64,000 nt of DNA, taken from positions 1 through 64,000 of the forward strand of contig NZ_BBXD01000010.1 of the NCBI RefSeq assembly GCF_001570545.1, in the 5' to 3' direction. The stretch is from Herbidospora mongoliensis. Its GTDB lineage: Bacteria > Actinomycetota > Actinomycetes > Streptosporangiales > Streptosporangiaceae. The translations under genes were made by a program, and so were the position numbers. Under the pieces are notes generated by a model. That model saw only the letters and a program-made list of their open reading frames with translations, did not search any database and was not told where the DNA came from. Of this stretch, positions 1 through 8,664 are shown piece by piece. How positions within the stretch are numbered: position 1 is the first letter of the stretch; each line of letters opens with the position of its first letter.

Positions 1-102
1 GAGGGGAAACACCCGGTTACATTCCGAACCCGGAAGTTAAGCCCTCCAGCGCCGATGGTACTGCACCGGGGACGGTGTGGGAGAGTAGGACACCGCCGGA
101 CA
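1..102 (+). rRNA. rrf: 5S ribosomal RNA, 3' part (5' end outside window)
   Basis: The stretch reads as a typical actinobacterial 5S rRNA from helix II onward: it contains the conserved CCGAACCCGGAAGTTAAGC segment, the GCCGATGGTACTGC segment and the closing GGGAGAGTAGGACACCGCC. About 15 nucleotides of the 5' end are missing at the window edge. It is followed directly by terminator hairpins, so it is the last gene of an rRNA operon transcribed rightward. Confidence 0.95.
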
Positions 103-113
103 ATTTTTATACG

Positions 114-143
114 AAAGCCCCGACCATTTGTGGTCGGGGCTTT
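114..143 (+). terminator. rho-independent-type terminator of the rRNA operon
   Basis: A perfect 13-bp stem (AAAGCCCCGACCA pairing with TGGTCGGGGCTTT) closes a 4-nt loop 12 nt after the 5S end. Confidence 0.85.
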
Positions 144-168
144 CGGCGTTTCGCGGGGTTGAACGGGT

Positions 169-193
169 AGCCCGGCCATTGCGGCCGGGCTTT
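169..193 (+). terminator. second terminator hairpin after the rRNA operon
   Basis: A 9-bp stem (AGCCCGGCC with GGCCGGGCT) closes a 5-nt loop and is followed by TT. Its downstream flank (TTTCGGCGTTTCG) repeats that of the first hairpin, so the two form a tandem terminator. Confidence 0.7.
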
Positions 194-536
194 CGGCGTT
201 TCGGGGGGTATCTCGGTAGACGCGGTGTGCCGGTCGGGCCTGTCGCGCTGTGGCGGGGTGCTCTGGAACCCGGCTTCACGGCGGGATGCGTCAGTCATCC
301 ACCTGTGGAGCAACAGTGACGCGGGAACCGCAGCGGTCGATCTCACGAGCTTCGAACGCATCTGGGCCCAGTCGCAATCACTGTCGGGCTTTCCGTTGTC
401 ACTCGAAGCCCTGCACCAAGGCGGGTTGCCGGGGCCGGCATTCTCTGTTGGTGCGGCAGAGCAGTGGGCTGTGGCTGTTCTGAGGCTGTGAGTTCAGCGG
501 GGCAATGGCCTGTCGTTCGTTTCGACGGCTACATTG
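194..536. other. intergenic stretch without recognised gene
   Basis: About 340 bases lie between the rRNA terminators and the serine hydrolase gene. No tRNA, convincing reading frame or promoter could be recognised. It should contain the promoter of the following gene. Confidence 0.5.
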
Positions 537-1436
537 ATGCCCACGATGTCCCCCCGTCGTGTGATTCTCCCTCTCCTCGTAGCGCTGGCCCTGGTTCCCG
601 GCGCCTTGTCGCATGGTGCTCTTCGGACTGCCGAGCCGGCTCCCGTTCCGATCAAGGTGGCAGCTGTGGCGCCGGTGCGGCCGGAGCCGCGGCCCGTACC
701 GAGACCTGAACCGACGCATCCTCCCGTCGACAAGAGAAAGCTCACCAAAGCGGTGAAGCGCTATCTCGCCAAGAGGCCGGGGCGCACCTCGATCACCGTG
801 GAGGACCTGCACAGCAAGCGGGTCTTCCGGTTCGAGTCCACGCAGATCCTGCCGACGGCCAGTGTGGCGAAGGTCGACATTCTCATGGCGCTGCTGCTGA
901 AGGAGCGCTGGGCCGAGCTGCCCAGGAGCGTCCGGCGGGACGCCACGATCATGATTCGCTACAGCGACAACAAGGCGGCCGACCGGCTCTGGGAGCGGAT
1001 CGGCCGCGAAGGTGGCCTGACCTCGGCCAACAGGACGTTCAAGCTCAAGAGGACCACCGCGGTCCCGGGGACGTGCGTCGACCTCTACTGCTGGGGGATC
1101 ACCCGGACCACCACCGATGACCAGGTCCGGCTGCTGAGGTATCTGCCGAAGCTGAAGGACGGGGCCGTGGTCCGGCGGCTGATGCGCCAGGTCGTACAGG
1201 AACAGAAATGGGGAGTGAGCGCGGGGGCCTGTGCCGGGGAGCGGGTCGCGCTCAAGAACGGCTGGCTGAAGCATGTGGCCAACGACCTGTGGGCGATCAC
1301 GAGTGTGGGTCTCATCGCGGATCGCTACGCGGTGGCCGTCCTCACGGAGGACAACGCCACCAGCGAGGCCGGGATCGCCAAGGTCGAGGGCCTGGTGAAG
1401 AGGGCCCTCGCCGGGTTCCGGTCGTGCCCTGAGTAA
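537..1436 (+). CDS. secreted serine hydrolase, class A beta-lactamase-like fold
   Basis: About 300 residues, with an N-terminal hydrophobic export segment followed by a Pro-rich linker (PEPRPVPRPEP) and one globular domain. The penicillin-recognising motifs are visible: SVAK (SxxK) in PTASVAKVDIL, YSDN (SDN) and KNGW in the KTG position. It probably acts outside the membrane on peptidoglycan peptides or a beta-lactam. The KNG instead of KTG and the absence of a clear class A Glu motif argue against a confirmed antibiotic-resistance enzyme. The start is uncertain: ATG at 537 or 546 (TTG at 534) with no strong ribosome binding site. It converges on the next gene with a 17-nt gap. Domain call firm, substrate unknown. 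Confidence 0.75.
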   Translation: MPTMSPRRVILPLLVALALVPGALSHGALRTAEPAPVPIKVAAVAPVRPEPRPVPRPEPTHPPVDKRKLTKAVKRYLAKRPGRTSITVEDLHSKRVFRFESTQILPTASVAKVDILMALLLKERWAELPRSVRRDATIMIRYSDNKAADRLWERIGREGGLTSANRTFKLKRTTAVPGTCVDLYCWGITRTTTDDQVRLLRYLPKLKDGAVVRRLMRQVVQEQKWGVSAGACAGERVALKNGWLKHVANDLWAITSVGLIADRYAVAVLTEDNATSEAGIAKVEGLVKRALAGFRSCPE

Positions 1437-1453
1437 GGGCTCCTGGGTAAGGG

Positions 1454-2140
1454 CTAGGGGGTGACCAGGCGGTAGCCGACCCCCCTCACGGTCTGGATGA
1501 GTTTGTCGTCTTCGTCGCCGAGGCGGGCGCGCAGGCGTTTCACGTGGACGGCGATGGTGTTGGTGGACATCGCGTCCGAGGAGTGCCAGACGTGCCGCAT
1601 TATCTGTTCGCGGGTCACGGTGCGGTCGGCGTTGCGCATGAGGTAGTGCAGCAACTCGAACTCGCGCAGTGGCAGGTGGACGATGCGGCCGCCCACCTTC
1701 ACCTGATAGGCCGTGACGTCGAGGGCGACGTCGCCGATGGTCAGAACGGTCCGCTGGATGCCCTGGCGGCGGAACGCCGCGTGGACGAGCGGAAGCAGCT
1801 CGGGCACGCGGTACGGCCGGGCGACACACGCCGTCGCGCCGGCCGCGAGTGCCTCCATGGCCTGCTCCGCGTATCCCTCACCCACGCCCAGCAGGACCGG
1901 GACGGCCCGTGCCAGGCGTACCGCCCGCACGAAGTCGACCGGCCCGATGATGGGCAGCGACGCGCTGATGAGGACGGCGTCCGGGCGCAGTGCTCCAGCT
2001 TGGAGCAGCGCCTGGGCGCCGTCGAACACACCGGTGACGTCGATTCCCTCAGACCCGAGTTCGTGCGTCAGGTTCTCGATCAGGGCGCTGTCGGGGTCGG
2101 CGACCAACAGCATCGGTGCGGAACGAGTATCCCCGTCCAC
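1454..2140 (-). CDS. OmpR/PhoB-type response regulator with degenerate receiver
   Basis: A 228-residue two-domain protein: an N-terminal CheY-like receiver and a C-terminal winged helix (from about residue 135: LPLREFELLHYL, VHVKRLRARLG, VRGVGYRL). The GTG start at 2140 is chosen because GGAGG lies 5 nt upstream; a later ATG would trim ten residues. The receiver lacks the usual phosphorylation residues: the phospho-acceptor Asp position reads LISASLP, the acidic DD pair reads LLVADPDS and the switch Lys reads ARPY. It may therefore work without phosphorylation, as GlnR-type orphan regulators do. It lies 23 nt after pstB on the same strand, so it is probably co-transcribed with phosphate uptake and may regulate it. 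Confidence 0.85.
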   Translation of the reverse strand: MDGDTRSAPMLLVADPDSALIENLTHELGSEGIDVTGVFDGAQALLQAGALRPDAVLISASLPIIGPVDFVRAVRLARAVPVLLGVGEGYAEQAMEALAAGATACVARPYRVPELLPLVHAAFRRQGIQRTVLTIGDVALDVTAYQVKVGGRIVHLPLREFELLHYLMRNADRTVTREQIMRHVWHSSDAMSTNTIAVHVKRLRARLGDEDDKLIQTVRGVGYRLVTP

Positions 2141-2163
2141 CCGGTCCTCCCCAATGTGTCGGA

Positions 2164-2940
2164 TCAGCCGAAACGCCCGGTGATGTAGTCTTCGGTCGCT
2201 TTCACGGACGGGCTGGTGAAGATCTTGGTGGTTTCGTCCATCTCGACCAGCTTGCCCGGCTGGCCCTGGGCGGCCAGGTTGAAGAAGGCCGTCCGGTCGC
2301 TGACGCGGGCGGCCTGCTGCATGTTGTGGGTGACGATGACGATCGTGAACTCCTGCTTGAGCTTGGAGATCAGGTCTTCGATCGCCAGGGTCGAGATGGG
2401 GTCGAGCGCCGAGCAGGGCTCGTCCATCAGCAGGACCTGGGGCTTGACCGCGATCGCGCGGGCGATGCACAGACGCTGCTGCTGTCCGCCCGACAGGCCC
2501 GCGCCGGGCCTGGGGAGGCGGTCCTTGACCTCGTTCCACAGGTTGGCGCCCTTGAGGGAGTCCTCGACGATGCCGTCGAGCTCGCTCTTGGAGTAGCGGT
2601 GGTTCAGGCGCAGGCCCGCGGCCACGTTGTCGTAGATCGACATCGTGGGGAACGGGTTGGGGCGCTGGAACACCATGCCGATGGTGCGGCGGACCGACAC
2701 CGGGTCGACGTCGGAGCCGTAGAGGTCCTGCTCCTCCATGCGGATCTTCCCGGTGACGCGGGCGCCGGGGATGACCTCGTGCATGCGGTTCAGGGTGCGC
2801 AGGAAGGTCGACTTGCCACAGCCGGACGGGCCGATGAAGGCCGTCACCGCTCGGGCGTCGATGGTCATGTTGATGCCCTCGATGGCCTTGTGGCCGCCGT
2901 AGTAGGCGTCGACGTCGGTGACCTCGATCTGTTTGGCCAT
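2164..2940 (-). CDS. pstB: phosphate ABC transporter ATP-binding protein PstB
   Basis: A 258-residue ABC ATPase energising the PstSCAB high-affinity phosphate importer on the cytoplasmic side. Visible are Walker [10 protein letters not shown] (near residue 36), the signature LSGGQQQR, Walker [14 protein letters not shown] and the switch His in [16 protein letters not shown]. Length and sequence are typical of PstB. It follows pstA by 5 nt and is the last transporter gene before the atypical response regulator. No PhoU gene is found beside it in this window. Confidence 0.97.
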   Translation of the reverse strand: MAKQIEVTDVDAYYGGHKAIEGINMTIDARAVTAFIGPSGCGKSTFLRTLNRMHEVIPGARVTGKIRMEEQDLYGSDVDPVSVRRTIGMVFQRPNPFPTMSIYDNVAAGLRLNHRYSKSELDGIVEDSLKGANLWNEVKDRLPRPGAGLSGGQQQRLCIARAIAVKPQVLLMDEPCSALDPISTLAIEDLISKLKQEFTIVIVTHNMQQAARVSDRTAFFNLAAQGQPGKLVEMDETTKIFTSPSVKATEDYITGRFG

Positions 2941-2945
2941 GGCGA

Positions 2946-3833
2946 TTACCTCTTCCTCGCGGGCGAGCGCCAGTACGTGATGAGGCGCGCGGCCAGGTTG
3001 AGCAGCATGATGATCACGATCAGGGTGAGCGCGCCGGCCCAGGCGCGGTCGATCGCGGTGTCGTTGGGCCGGGCGGCCTGGTCGAACACGTACAGCGGAA
3101 GACCCATCTGCGGCCCGTTGAACGGGTCCTCGTTGATGGAGTCGGTGAAGAAGACCGTCAGCAGCAGCGGCGCCGTCTCACCGGCGACACGGGCGACGGC
3201 CAGCATGACGCCGGTCACGATGCCGGTGAAGGCGGTGGGCAGCACGACCTTGACGATGGTGCGCCACTTGGGCACGCCCAGGGCGTAGGAGGCCTCGCGC
3301 AGGTCGTTGGGGACCAGCAGCAGCATCTCCTCGGCGGCCCGGACGACCGTCGGCAGCATCAGGATCGCCAGGGCCAGCGCGCCGGCCCAGCCGGAGAACG
3401 GCATGCCCAGGATGAGGATCCAGAAGGCCAGTACGAACAGACCGGCGACGACCGAGGGGACACCGGTCATGATGTCGACGAAGAAGCTGATGTAGCGCTT
3501 GAGGCGGCCGTTGGCGCCGTATTCGACCAGGTAGATGGCGGTCAGCAGGCCGATCGGCACCGAGATGATCGAGGCCAGCGCGACCTGCTCCAGGGTGCCG
3601 ATGATGGCGTGGTAGGCGCCGCCGCCGGCGTCCCTGGCCCCGATGTTGCGCATCGAGTGGGTCAGGAACTCCATGTCGAAGCGGGCCATGCCGTTGGAGA
3701 CGACCAGCCACAGGACCGAGATGAGCGGGACGACCGCGATGGCGAACGCCAAATAGACAAGGAACTGAACGCCCTTGTCCTTGAACCGGCGCATGCCGGA
3801 GACGCGTTGGATTTCAGGGGTGACGGCACTCAC
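2946..3833 (-). CDS. pstA: phosphate ABC transporter permease PstA
   Basis: A 295-residue integral membrane protein with about six transmembrane segments and the MetI-type permease domain; the EAA loop region reads [22 protein letters not shown]. With PstC it forms the phosphate channel. Its start overlaps the stop of pstC by four bases (ATGA), so the two subunits are translationally coupled, as usual for heterodimeric permeases. The N-terminal part contains the first membrane helix ([21 protein letters not shown]). Confidence 0.96.
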   Translation of the reverse strand: MSAVTPEIQRVSGMRRFKDKGVQFLVYLAFAIAVVPLISVLWLVVSNGMARFDMEFLTHSMRNIGARDAGGGAYHAIIGTLEQVALASIISVPIGLLTAIYLVEYGANGRLKRYISFFVDIMTGVPSVVAGLFVLAFWILILGMPFSGWAGALALAILMLPTVVRAAEEMLLLVPNDLREASYALGVPKWRTIVKVVLPTAFTGIVTGVMLAVARVAGETAPLLLTVFFTDSINEDPFNGPQMGLPLYVFDQAARPNDTAIDRAWAGALTLIVIIMLLNLAARLITYWRSPARKR

Positions 3834-4813
3834 GCGGCGACCCTCGCGTATTCCTTGCGGCGGGAGATGACCCAGCGGGCGGCCATGTTCACCAGCAGGG
3901 TGATGATGAACAGCACCAGACCGGATGCGATCAGGGCGCCACGGCCGATGTCGTTGGCCTCACCGAAGCCGTTGGCGATGTTGGCCGCGATGCTGTTGCC
4001 GTTGGCGCTGAGGATCTCGAAGCTGATCGTGAAGGTGGCGGGGAAGATCAGGGCCACCGCGATGGTCTCACCCATCGCGCGGCCGAGGCCGAGCATGGCG
4101 GCGCTGATGACGCCGGGGCGCCCGAACGGCAGCACGCTCATCCGGATCATTTCCCACCGGGTCGCGCCGAGGGCGAGAGCCGCCTCCTCCTGGAGCTTGG
4201 GGGCCTGGAGGAAGACTTCCCGGGAGATGGCCGCGATGATCGGCAGGATCATGATCGCCAGGACGAGCGACCCGACGAGCATCGACCGGCCGACGACCTG
4301 GTCGCCGCCGAAGATCGGGATCCAGCCGAGGTAGTCGTTCAGGAACTGGGAGGGCCCGCGCATGAACGGGACCAGGAAGATGATGCCCCACAGGCCGTAC
4401 ACGACCGAGGGGACCGCCGCGAGCAGGTCGATGACGTAGCCCAGGGCCGAGGCCAGCCGTCGCGGCGCGTAGTGGGAGATGAAGAGGGCGACCCCGATCG
4501 CGATGGGCGTGGCGATGATCAGCGCCAGGAAGGAGCTGACGACCGTACCGAACGCGAGCGCGGCGATGCCGAACTTCGGCTCTGAGGCGTTGGCGTTCCA
4601 CGTCAGCTCGCTGAGGAACGACGCGGTGTTCGCCTGGAGCGCGGGGATGGCCCGGACGATCAGGAAGACCGCGATGGCCGCCATGATGCCCAGCAGGAGA
4701 ACGCCCGCGCCGGTCGATGCGTAACGGAAGGGGCCGTCGCCCCGGCTGCGCCGGAAGGCGGACCGGCTCTGGGGAGCCGACCCGCCTTCGCGCGTTTGCG
4801 TGGAGGTCGCCAT
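3830..4813 (-). CDS. pstC: phosphate ABC transporter permease PstC
   Basis: A 327-residue membrane permease with a short charged cytoplasmic N-terminus (residues 1-30) and about six transmembrane helices. The EAA loop motif is EEAALALGATRWEMIRMSVLP. It partners PstA in the phosphate channel. It begins 3 nt after the pstS stop codon and overlaps pstA by four bases, so pstSCAB is one compact operon read leftward. Confidence 0.96.
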   Translation of the reverse strand: MATSTQTREGGSAPQSRSAFRRSRGDGPFRYASTGAGVLLLGIMAAIAVFLIVRAIPALQANTASFLSELTWNANASEPKFGIAALAFGTVVSSFLALIIATPIAIGVALFISHYAPRRLASALGYVIDLLAAVPSVVYGLWGIIFLVPFMRGPSQFLNDYLGWIPIFGGDQVVGRSMLVGSLVLAIMILPIIAAISREVFLQAPKLQEEAALALGATRWEMIRMSVLPFGRPGVISAAMLGLGRAMGETIAVALIFPATFTISFEILSANGNSIAANIANGFGEANDIGRGALIASGLVLFIITLLVNMAARWVISRRKEYARVAA

Positions 4814-4816
4814 TGG

Positions 4817-5935
4817 CTAGGCGATGGCCTCAACCGCGGTACGGACCTTGGCGACCAGGCTGGCCGGCAGCGGCGCGTAGCCGAGGTCGGTCAGAACCTG
4901 CTGGCCCTCGTCCGAGGCGGTGTAGGTGAGGAAGCCCTTGACGAGGGGCAGGTCCGTGGCGGAGAGGCCCTTCTCGCAGGTGATCTCGTAGGTCACCAGG
5001 ACGATCGGGTAGGCGCCGGCGGCCGAGGTGGCGTAGTCGATCTTCAGCTTGAGGTCGTTGCCGGTGCCCTCGACGGTGGCGGCCTCGACGGTCAGACCGG
5101 CGCTCTGCGGGGTCAGCTCGACGAACTCGCCGGAGCCGTTGGCGACCTTGGACTTCTGCAGGCCGGAGTTCTCGGCGTAGGAGAGCTCGACGTAGGAGAT
5201 GGCGCCCTCGGTCGACTTGACCGAGGCGGCGATCTGGTCGGAGCCCTTGGCGCCCTGGCCCTTGGCCTCGGCCGGCCACGCCTTGCCGGGCTCGTGCGGC
5301 CACTCGGCGGTGGCGGCCAGGAACTTGGTGAAGTTGTCGCTGGTGCCCGACTCGTCCGAGCGGTGGAACGCCTGGATGTCGGTCGAGGGCAGCGTGGCGT
5401 CGGGGTTGTCGGCCTTGATCGCGGCGTCGTCCCACTTGGTGATCTGGCTGTTGAAGATTCCACCGATGGTCTTCGGCGAGAGCTGGAGGCCCTCGACACC
5501 GGGGAGGTTGTAGACCACGGCGACCGGGCCGACGACCATCGGAAGGTTGATGGCCTTGCCGGTGGCGCAGCGGGCGTCGGCCTGAGCGGGCTCGTCTTCC
5601 TTGAGCGCGGAGTCGGAACCGGCGAACGCGACGGTGCCGGCGATGAACGCCTGCACGCCGGCGCCAGAACCGCTCGGCTGGTAGTTGATGCTCACACCGG
5701 AGTTGGCGCCCTGGAACGCCTTCTTCCACTCGTCGATGGCGTTGGCCTGAGCCGAGGAGCCGGCGGCGTTGATGGTGCCGCTCAGCGCGGCGTCACCCGA
5801 CGGCGCGGAAGCGGCGGCGGTCGTGCCCCCCGCCGGAGCGGTCTCGGTGGCGCCAGTGTTGTCGTCGGTCCCACACGCGGCGAGCGACAGCACGCCGGCG
5901 ATGGCGGCTACAGCGAGCCGGCCTGCATACTTCAC
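4817..5935 (-). CDS. pstS: phosphate-binding lipoprotein PstS
   Basis: A 372-residue periplasmic-type binding protein anchored as a lipoprotein: the signal peptide ends in the lipobox LSLAAC (Cys about residue 22), followed by a flexible acidic/Ser/Ala linker. Phosphate-loop features include INAAGSSAQANAIDEW near residue 56 and SGTSDNFTKFL. It captures phosphate for PstCA. The GTG start at 5935 is preceded by AGGAGGA at 5943-5949 (7-nt spacing). Two GTTCAYY direct repeats upstream indicate PhoP control under phosphate limitation. Confidence 0.96.
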   Translation of the reverse strand: MKYAGRLAVAAIAGVLSLAACGTDDNTGATETAPAGGTTAAASAPSGDAALSGTINAAGSSAQANAIDEWKKAFQGANSGVSINYQPSGSGAGVQAFIAGTVAFAGSDSALKEDEPAQADARCATGKAINLPMVVGPVAVVYNLPGVEGLQLSPKTIGGIFNSQITKWDDAAIKADNPDATLPSTDIQAFHRSDESGTSDNFTKFLAATAEWPHEPGKAWPAEAKGQGAKGSDQIAASVKSTEGAISYVELSYAENSGLQKSKVANGSGEFVELTPQSAGLTVEAATVEGTGNDLKLKIDYATSAAGAYPIVLVTYEITCEKGLSATDLPLVKGFLTYTASDEGQQVLTDLGYAPLPASLVAKVRTAVEAIA

Positions 5936-5972
5936 GGCTGAATCCTCCTGGATTGTTTCTTCAACAACCGGG

Positions 5973-6027
5973 AGGCTAGGGTCCGAAAGTGGCCTGATGA
6001 CTGGACGAAGGTGAACGAAGAATGAAC
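5973..6027 (-). promoter_or_regulatory. Pho box and promoter of pstSCAB
   Basis: Read on the minus strand there are two adjacent 11-nt direct-repeat units, GTTCATTCTTC (6017-6027) and GTTCACCTTCG (6006-6016), followed by a weaker third unit (5995-6005). This matches the actinobacterial PHO box (GTTCACC-type repeats every 11 nt bound by PhoP). A possible -10, TAGCCT, lies at 5973-5978, with the third repeat at the -35 position. Confidence 0.85.
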
Positions 6028-6098
6028 GGGTCAGGTCCCCTTTGCGTAGGTCTCGGCAGATAACAGGCAGGTCACAGGCTTGTTGCGGCGTTAATGAA

Positions 6099-6125
6099 AA
6101 CCCCGCCCCACTCCGGAGCGGGGTT
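6099..6125 (-). terminator. terminator of the XRE/TPR regulator gene
   Basis: An 8-bp stem AACCCCGC/GCGGGGTT encloses an 11-nt interior that can pair further. On the minus strand it is followed by TTTTCATT. It separates the regulator gene from the pst promoter. Confidence 0.75.
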
Positions 6126-6137
6126 CTCTGGACCGAT

Positions 6138-7394
6138 CTAGTAACTGCTGGTCGCGCGCAGCCGGTCGTCGAAGTCGCGGACCAGCAACGATGGCGGGCC
6201 CTCGTAGTCGCGGCGGAATCGCCGCACCCGGTGAAGGACCCTCTCGGACGAATAGACGACCCCCGCCTTGAGCGCCTCTCCGGCCAGGGAGAAGGCCTCG
6301 TCGACCTCGCCTGCCATCCGGCGGGCGGTGGCGACCTCGAGCATCAGCAGCGCCTGCTGCTTGGCGGCGGGGCGGACGGAGATGAGGGATTCGGCGAAGG
6401 CCGACACCGCGTCGTGGGGACGGCCCAGCCGGACCATCACCAGCGCGCGATATCCGGCCAGCTTGCCGGGATCGAAGGGGAAGACCCACGGCCAGGGCGG
6501 GGCCTTCTGGCGTTCGCTCTGCGCGACGGCGATCTCCGCGTCGCGCAGGCAGTTGAGCGCGGCCATGACGTCGCGTTTGCCCGCGTGGCCGAGCGCCTCG
6601 ATGCAGGACAGCCAGGCCCGCGCGGTGGCCGGCGGGTTGCTCCCGGCCTGCGCCCTGGCCTGGGCGACCATCGACAGCCCGAGCACCGGATCGTCGTGGT
6701 CGATCTCGAAGGCGGCCAGGCTGCCCAGCATGTAGGCCTCGAGCAGTGTGTGTTCGGCCCGGCGGGCCGAGTCGACCGCGAACCGGTAGAACATGCGGGC
6801 GGTGCCGATGTCCTGCATGTCGGCGTGTAACCAGGCGGCGAACCCGGCGGCCTCGCTGACGGTCGGGCAGACCTCCACCGCGAACGGTGTCTCCGCCGAC
6901 CGGGCCAGGGCCCGCTTGGTGAGTTCGACGTGGGCGACCGCGCCGCGCGCGAGTTCGCGGGCGGGGGTCTCGGCCTCCAGCCGGCGCTGCGCGCCGGTGA
7001 TCGCGGCGAGGGAGCTCGCGGTCGTCTCGTCGGCCGAGCGGTAGGTGATGGACGGCGCCACGGGCATCACGGCGAGGAAGGCTATCTTGCTGAAGTCGCG
7101 GCGTTTCGTGGGGTCTTCACCCCCCGCGTCGCCAATGCGGAGCAGGTATTGCGGGATGCCGACCTGACGCGCGAGGTCGCGGATCTGGTCGACGGTGAGC
7201 GACTGGCGCCCTCTGAGCACCTTGGAGACCCAGCTCTGGGAGTAGCCGAGATGGTCGGCGAGCTGGCCCTGCGTCCATCCGCGAACGGATCGGACCTGAT
7301 CGAGAATCGTCGCCATGTCGCACTCGGCGAGCGCGTTGGCGACCGGCGGCCGGGCCCAGAAGTCCGGCGGCAGACCGTTTCCGTCATGACCCAT
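6138..7394 (-). CDS. XRE-family helix-turn-helix regulator with TPR-like C-terminus
   Basis: A 418-residue protein. Residues about 30-90 form a Cro/C1-type HTH (TQGQLADHLGYSQSWVSKVL). The rest is Ala/Arg/Leu-rich and helical with TPR character (repeated A-hh-A patterns from about residue 150 to 390), a build common in actinobacterial developmental or secondary-metabolism regulators. The ATG at 7394 is kept because the preceding DFWARPPVANALAECDMATIL segment is typical of this family's N-terminus. A small gene starts 116 nt away on the other strand, which is the usual arrangement of such regulators with a small partner. Target genes unknown. Confidence 0.8.
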   Translation of the reverse strand: MGHDGNGLPPDFWARPPVANALAECDMATILDQVRSVRGWTQGQLADHLGYSQSWVSKVLRGRQSLTVDQIRDLARQVGIPQYLLRIGDAGGEDPTKRRDFSKIAFLAVMPVAPSITYRSADETTASSLAAITGAQRRLEAETPARELARGAVAHVELTKRALARSAETPFAVEVCPTVSEAAGFAAWLHADMQDIGTARMFYRFAVDSARRAEHTLLEAYMLGSLAAFEIDHDDPVLGLSMVAQARAQAGSNPPATARAWLSCIEALGHAGKRDVMAALNCLRDAEIAVAQSERQKAPPWPWVFPFDPGKLAGYRALVMVRLGRPHDAVSAFAESLISVRPAAKQQALLMLEVATARRMAGEVDEAFSLAGEALKAGVVYSSERVLHRVRRFRRDYEGPPSLLVRDFDDRLRATSSY

Positions 7395-7509
7395 GACGGT
7401 AAGTTACGCCCATTCACGACGTCACGCTGGAATTCGCCGGACGAATATCGCGATTTCTGATGGTGGTCGCGTATTCCACGGGATCGGCCCAGGTGGTGAG
7501 GATCGCGGC

Positions 7510-7824
7510 ATGGATGCCCCCACCAAGACAGTCTCACGTGGAAAGGTCATGACCACCTATCACGGCCCGCACGTGCCGAGCCATCCCGATCCGGACGCCA
7601 GGCCGCTGACCTGGCGTCCAGGCGCGCGGTGGACCGATCGCGAGCGGATCCGGGCCCATTCGTGCTCGTGCCGGGGAGTGGTCTTCGAATTCGTCGGGGC
7701 GGCGGGTCAGTACTTCATTCGCCGTACGACATTGCAATCCCACCTGATCGAGGAGACCGAACGGATGGTCTCCTCGCGCGCCGAACAGATGTGGGCTGAC
7801 CTTTTCTCCGGAAAAGTCTATTAG
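7510..7824 (+). CDS. small hypothetical protein divergent to XRE regulator
   Basis: A protein of 104 residues (91 if it starts at ATG 7549). No family recognised. It is polar, with a CSCRG motif in the middle (AHSCSCRGVVFEFV) and a C-terminal amphipathic helix (LIEETERMVSSRAEQMWADLF). The upstream GGTGAGG favours the start at 7510. It is divergent from the XRE/TPR regulator, so a functional pairing is likely by analogy with Xre-plus-small-protein pairs of actinomycetes. Its last four bases overlap the end of hisN on the opposite strand. Confidence 0.6.
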   Translation: MDAPTKTVSRGKVMTTYHGPHVPSHPDPDARPLTWRPGARWTDRERIRAHSCSCRGVVFEFVGAAGQYFIRRTTLQSHLIEETERMVSSRAEQMWADLFSGKVY

Positions 7825-8600
7825 GCGAGCTTTTTTAGCACGTTGGTGTGCAGAAGTCCGTTCGAGCACACCATGCTCCCGCTGTCGAGCGGCGGTCTGC
7901 CGTCGACGCCGGTGCACGCACCGCCGGCCTCTTCCACGATCACGGTGAGCGCGGCCATGTCCCATGGCGACAGTTCCGGTTCGGCCGAGACGTCCACCGC
8001 ACCCTCGGCCACCATCATGTGGGACCAGAAGTCGCCGTAGGCCCGCGTCCGCCACACACTGCGCGTCAGATCGAGGATGTTGTCGAGTTTCTCCTGCTTC
8101 TCCCAGCCGCTCAGGCTGGAGTAGGAGAAGGACGCGTCATCCAGTTTCGCGACCGACGACACCTGGCAGCGGGTGGCCTTGGTCAGACTGCGGCCGGTGA
8201 ACGCGCCGCCGTCACGGGCCGCCCACCAGCGCCGCTGGAGGGCGGGTGCGGAGACGCATCCGACGACCACCTGGCCTTCGTCCATGAGGGCGATCAGGGT
8301 CGCCCACACGGGCACGCCGCGCACGAAGTTCTTCGTCCCGTCGATCGGGTCGATGACCCACGAGCGCATCCCGTAGCCCGTTTTGCCGAACTCCTCGCCA
8401 ATGACGGCATCACGGGGGCGAGCCCGGCGCAGGGTGCCCCTGATCGCCTCTTCGACCGCCCGGTCGGCGTCGCTGACCGGGGTCAGGTCGGGTTTGGTCT
8501 CGACCTTCAGGTCCACGGCCTTGAAGCGGCGCATCGTGATGTCGTCGGCCGCATCGGCCATCACGTGCGCGAGTCGCAGATCATCGCTGTAAGCCGTCAC
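7821..8600 (-). CDS. hisN: histidinol-phosphatase, inositol monophosphatase family
   Basis: A 259-residue member of the IMPase-like, Mg-dependent phosphomonoesterases. Metal-binding motifs are visible: GEEFG around residue 68, WVIDPIDGTKNFVRG (DPIDGT) around 81-95 and the C-terminal ELSPWDMAALTVIVEEAGG. The FVRGVPVWATLIAL region resembles actinobacterial HisN, which removes phosphate from L-histidinol phosphate in histidine synthesis. A broader inositol-phosphatase activity cannot be excluded. The start is GTG at 8600. No other his genes are in the window. Confidence 0.85.
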   Translation of the reverse strand: MTAYSDDLRLAHVMADAADDITMRRFKAVDLKVETKPDLTPVSDADRAVEEAIRGTLRRARPRDAVIGEEFGKTGYGMRSWVIDPIDGTKNFVRGVPVWATLIALMDEGQVVVGCVSAPALQRRWWAARDGGAFTGRSLTKATRCQVSSVAKLDDASFSYSSLSGWEKQEKLDNILDLTRSVWRTRAYGDFWSHMMVAEGAVDVSAEPELSPWDMAALTVIVEEAGGACTGVDGRPPLDSGSMVCSNGLLHTNVLKKLA

Positions 8601-8664
8601 AGATCACACGCTAGCGGTATTCGCCGTATTTTCCGCAGACCCGGAACCGCGGCAGACCCTACCA

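Noticed and set aside
194-536. Search for a tRNA or mobile element after the rRNA operon.
   Set aside because: No cloverleaf-like pairing, terminal repeats or transposase-like frame was seen.
2116-3288. Long open frames on the strand opposite to pstB and pstA (and similar long antisense frames opposite most genes here).
   Set aside because: High-GC third-position bias keeps shadow frames open; they lack binding sites and family motifs.
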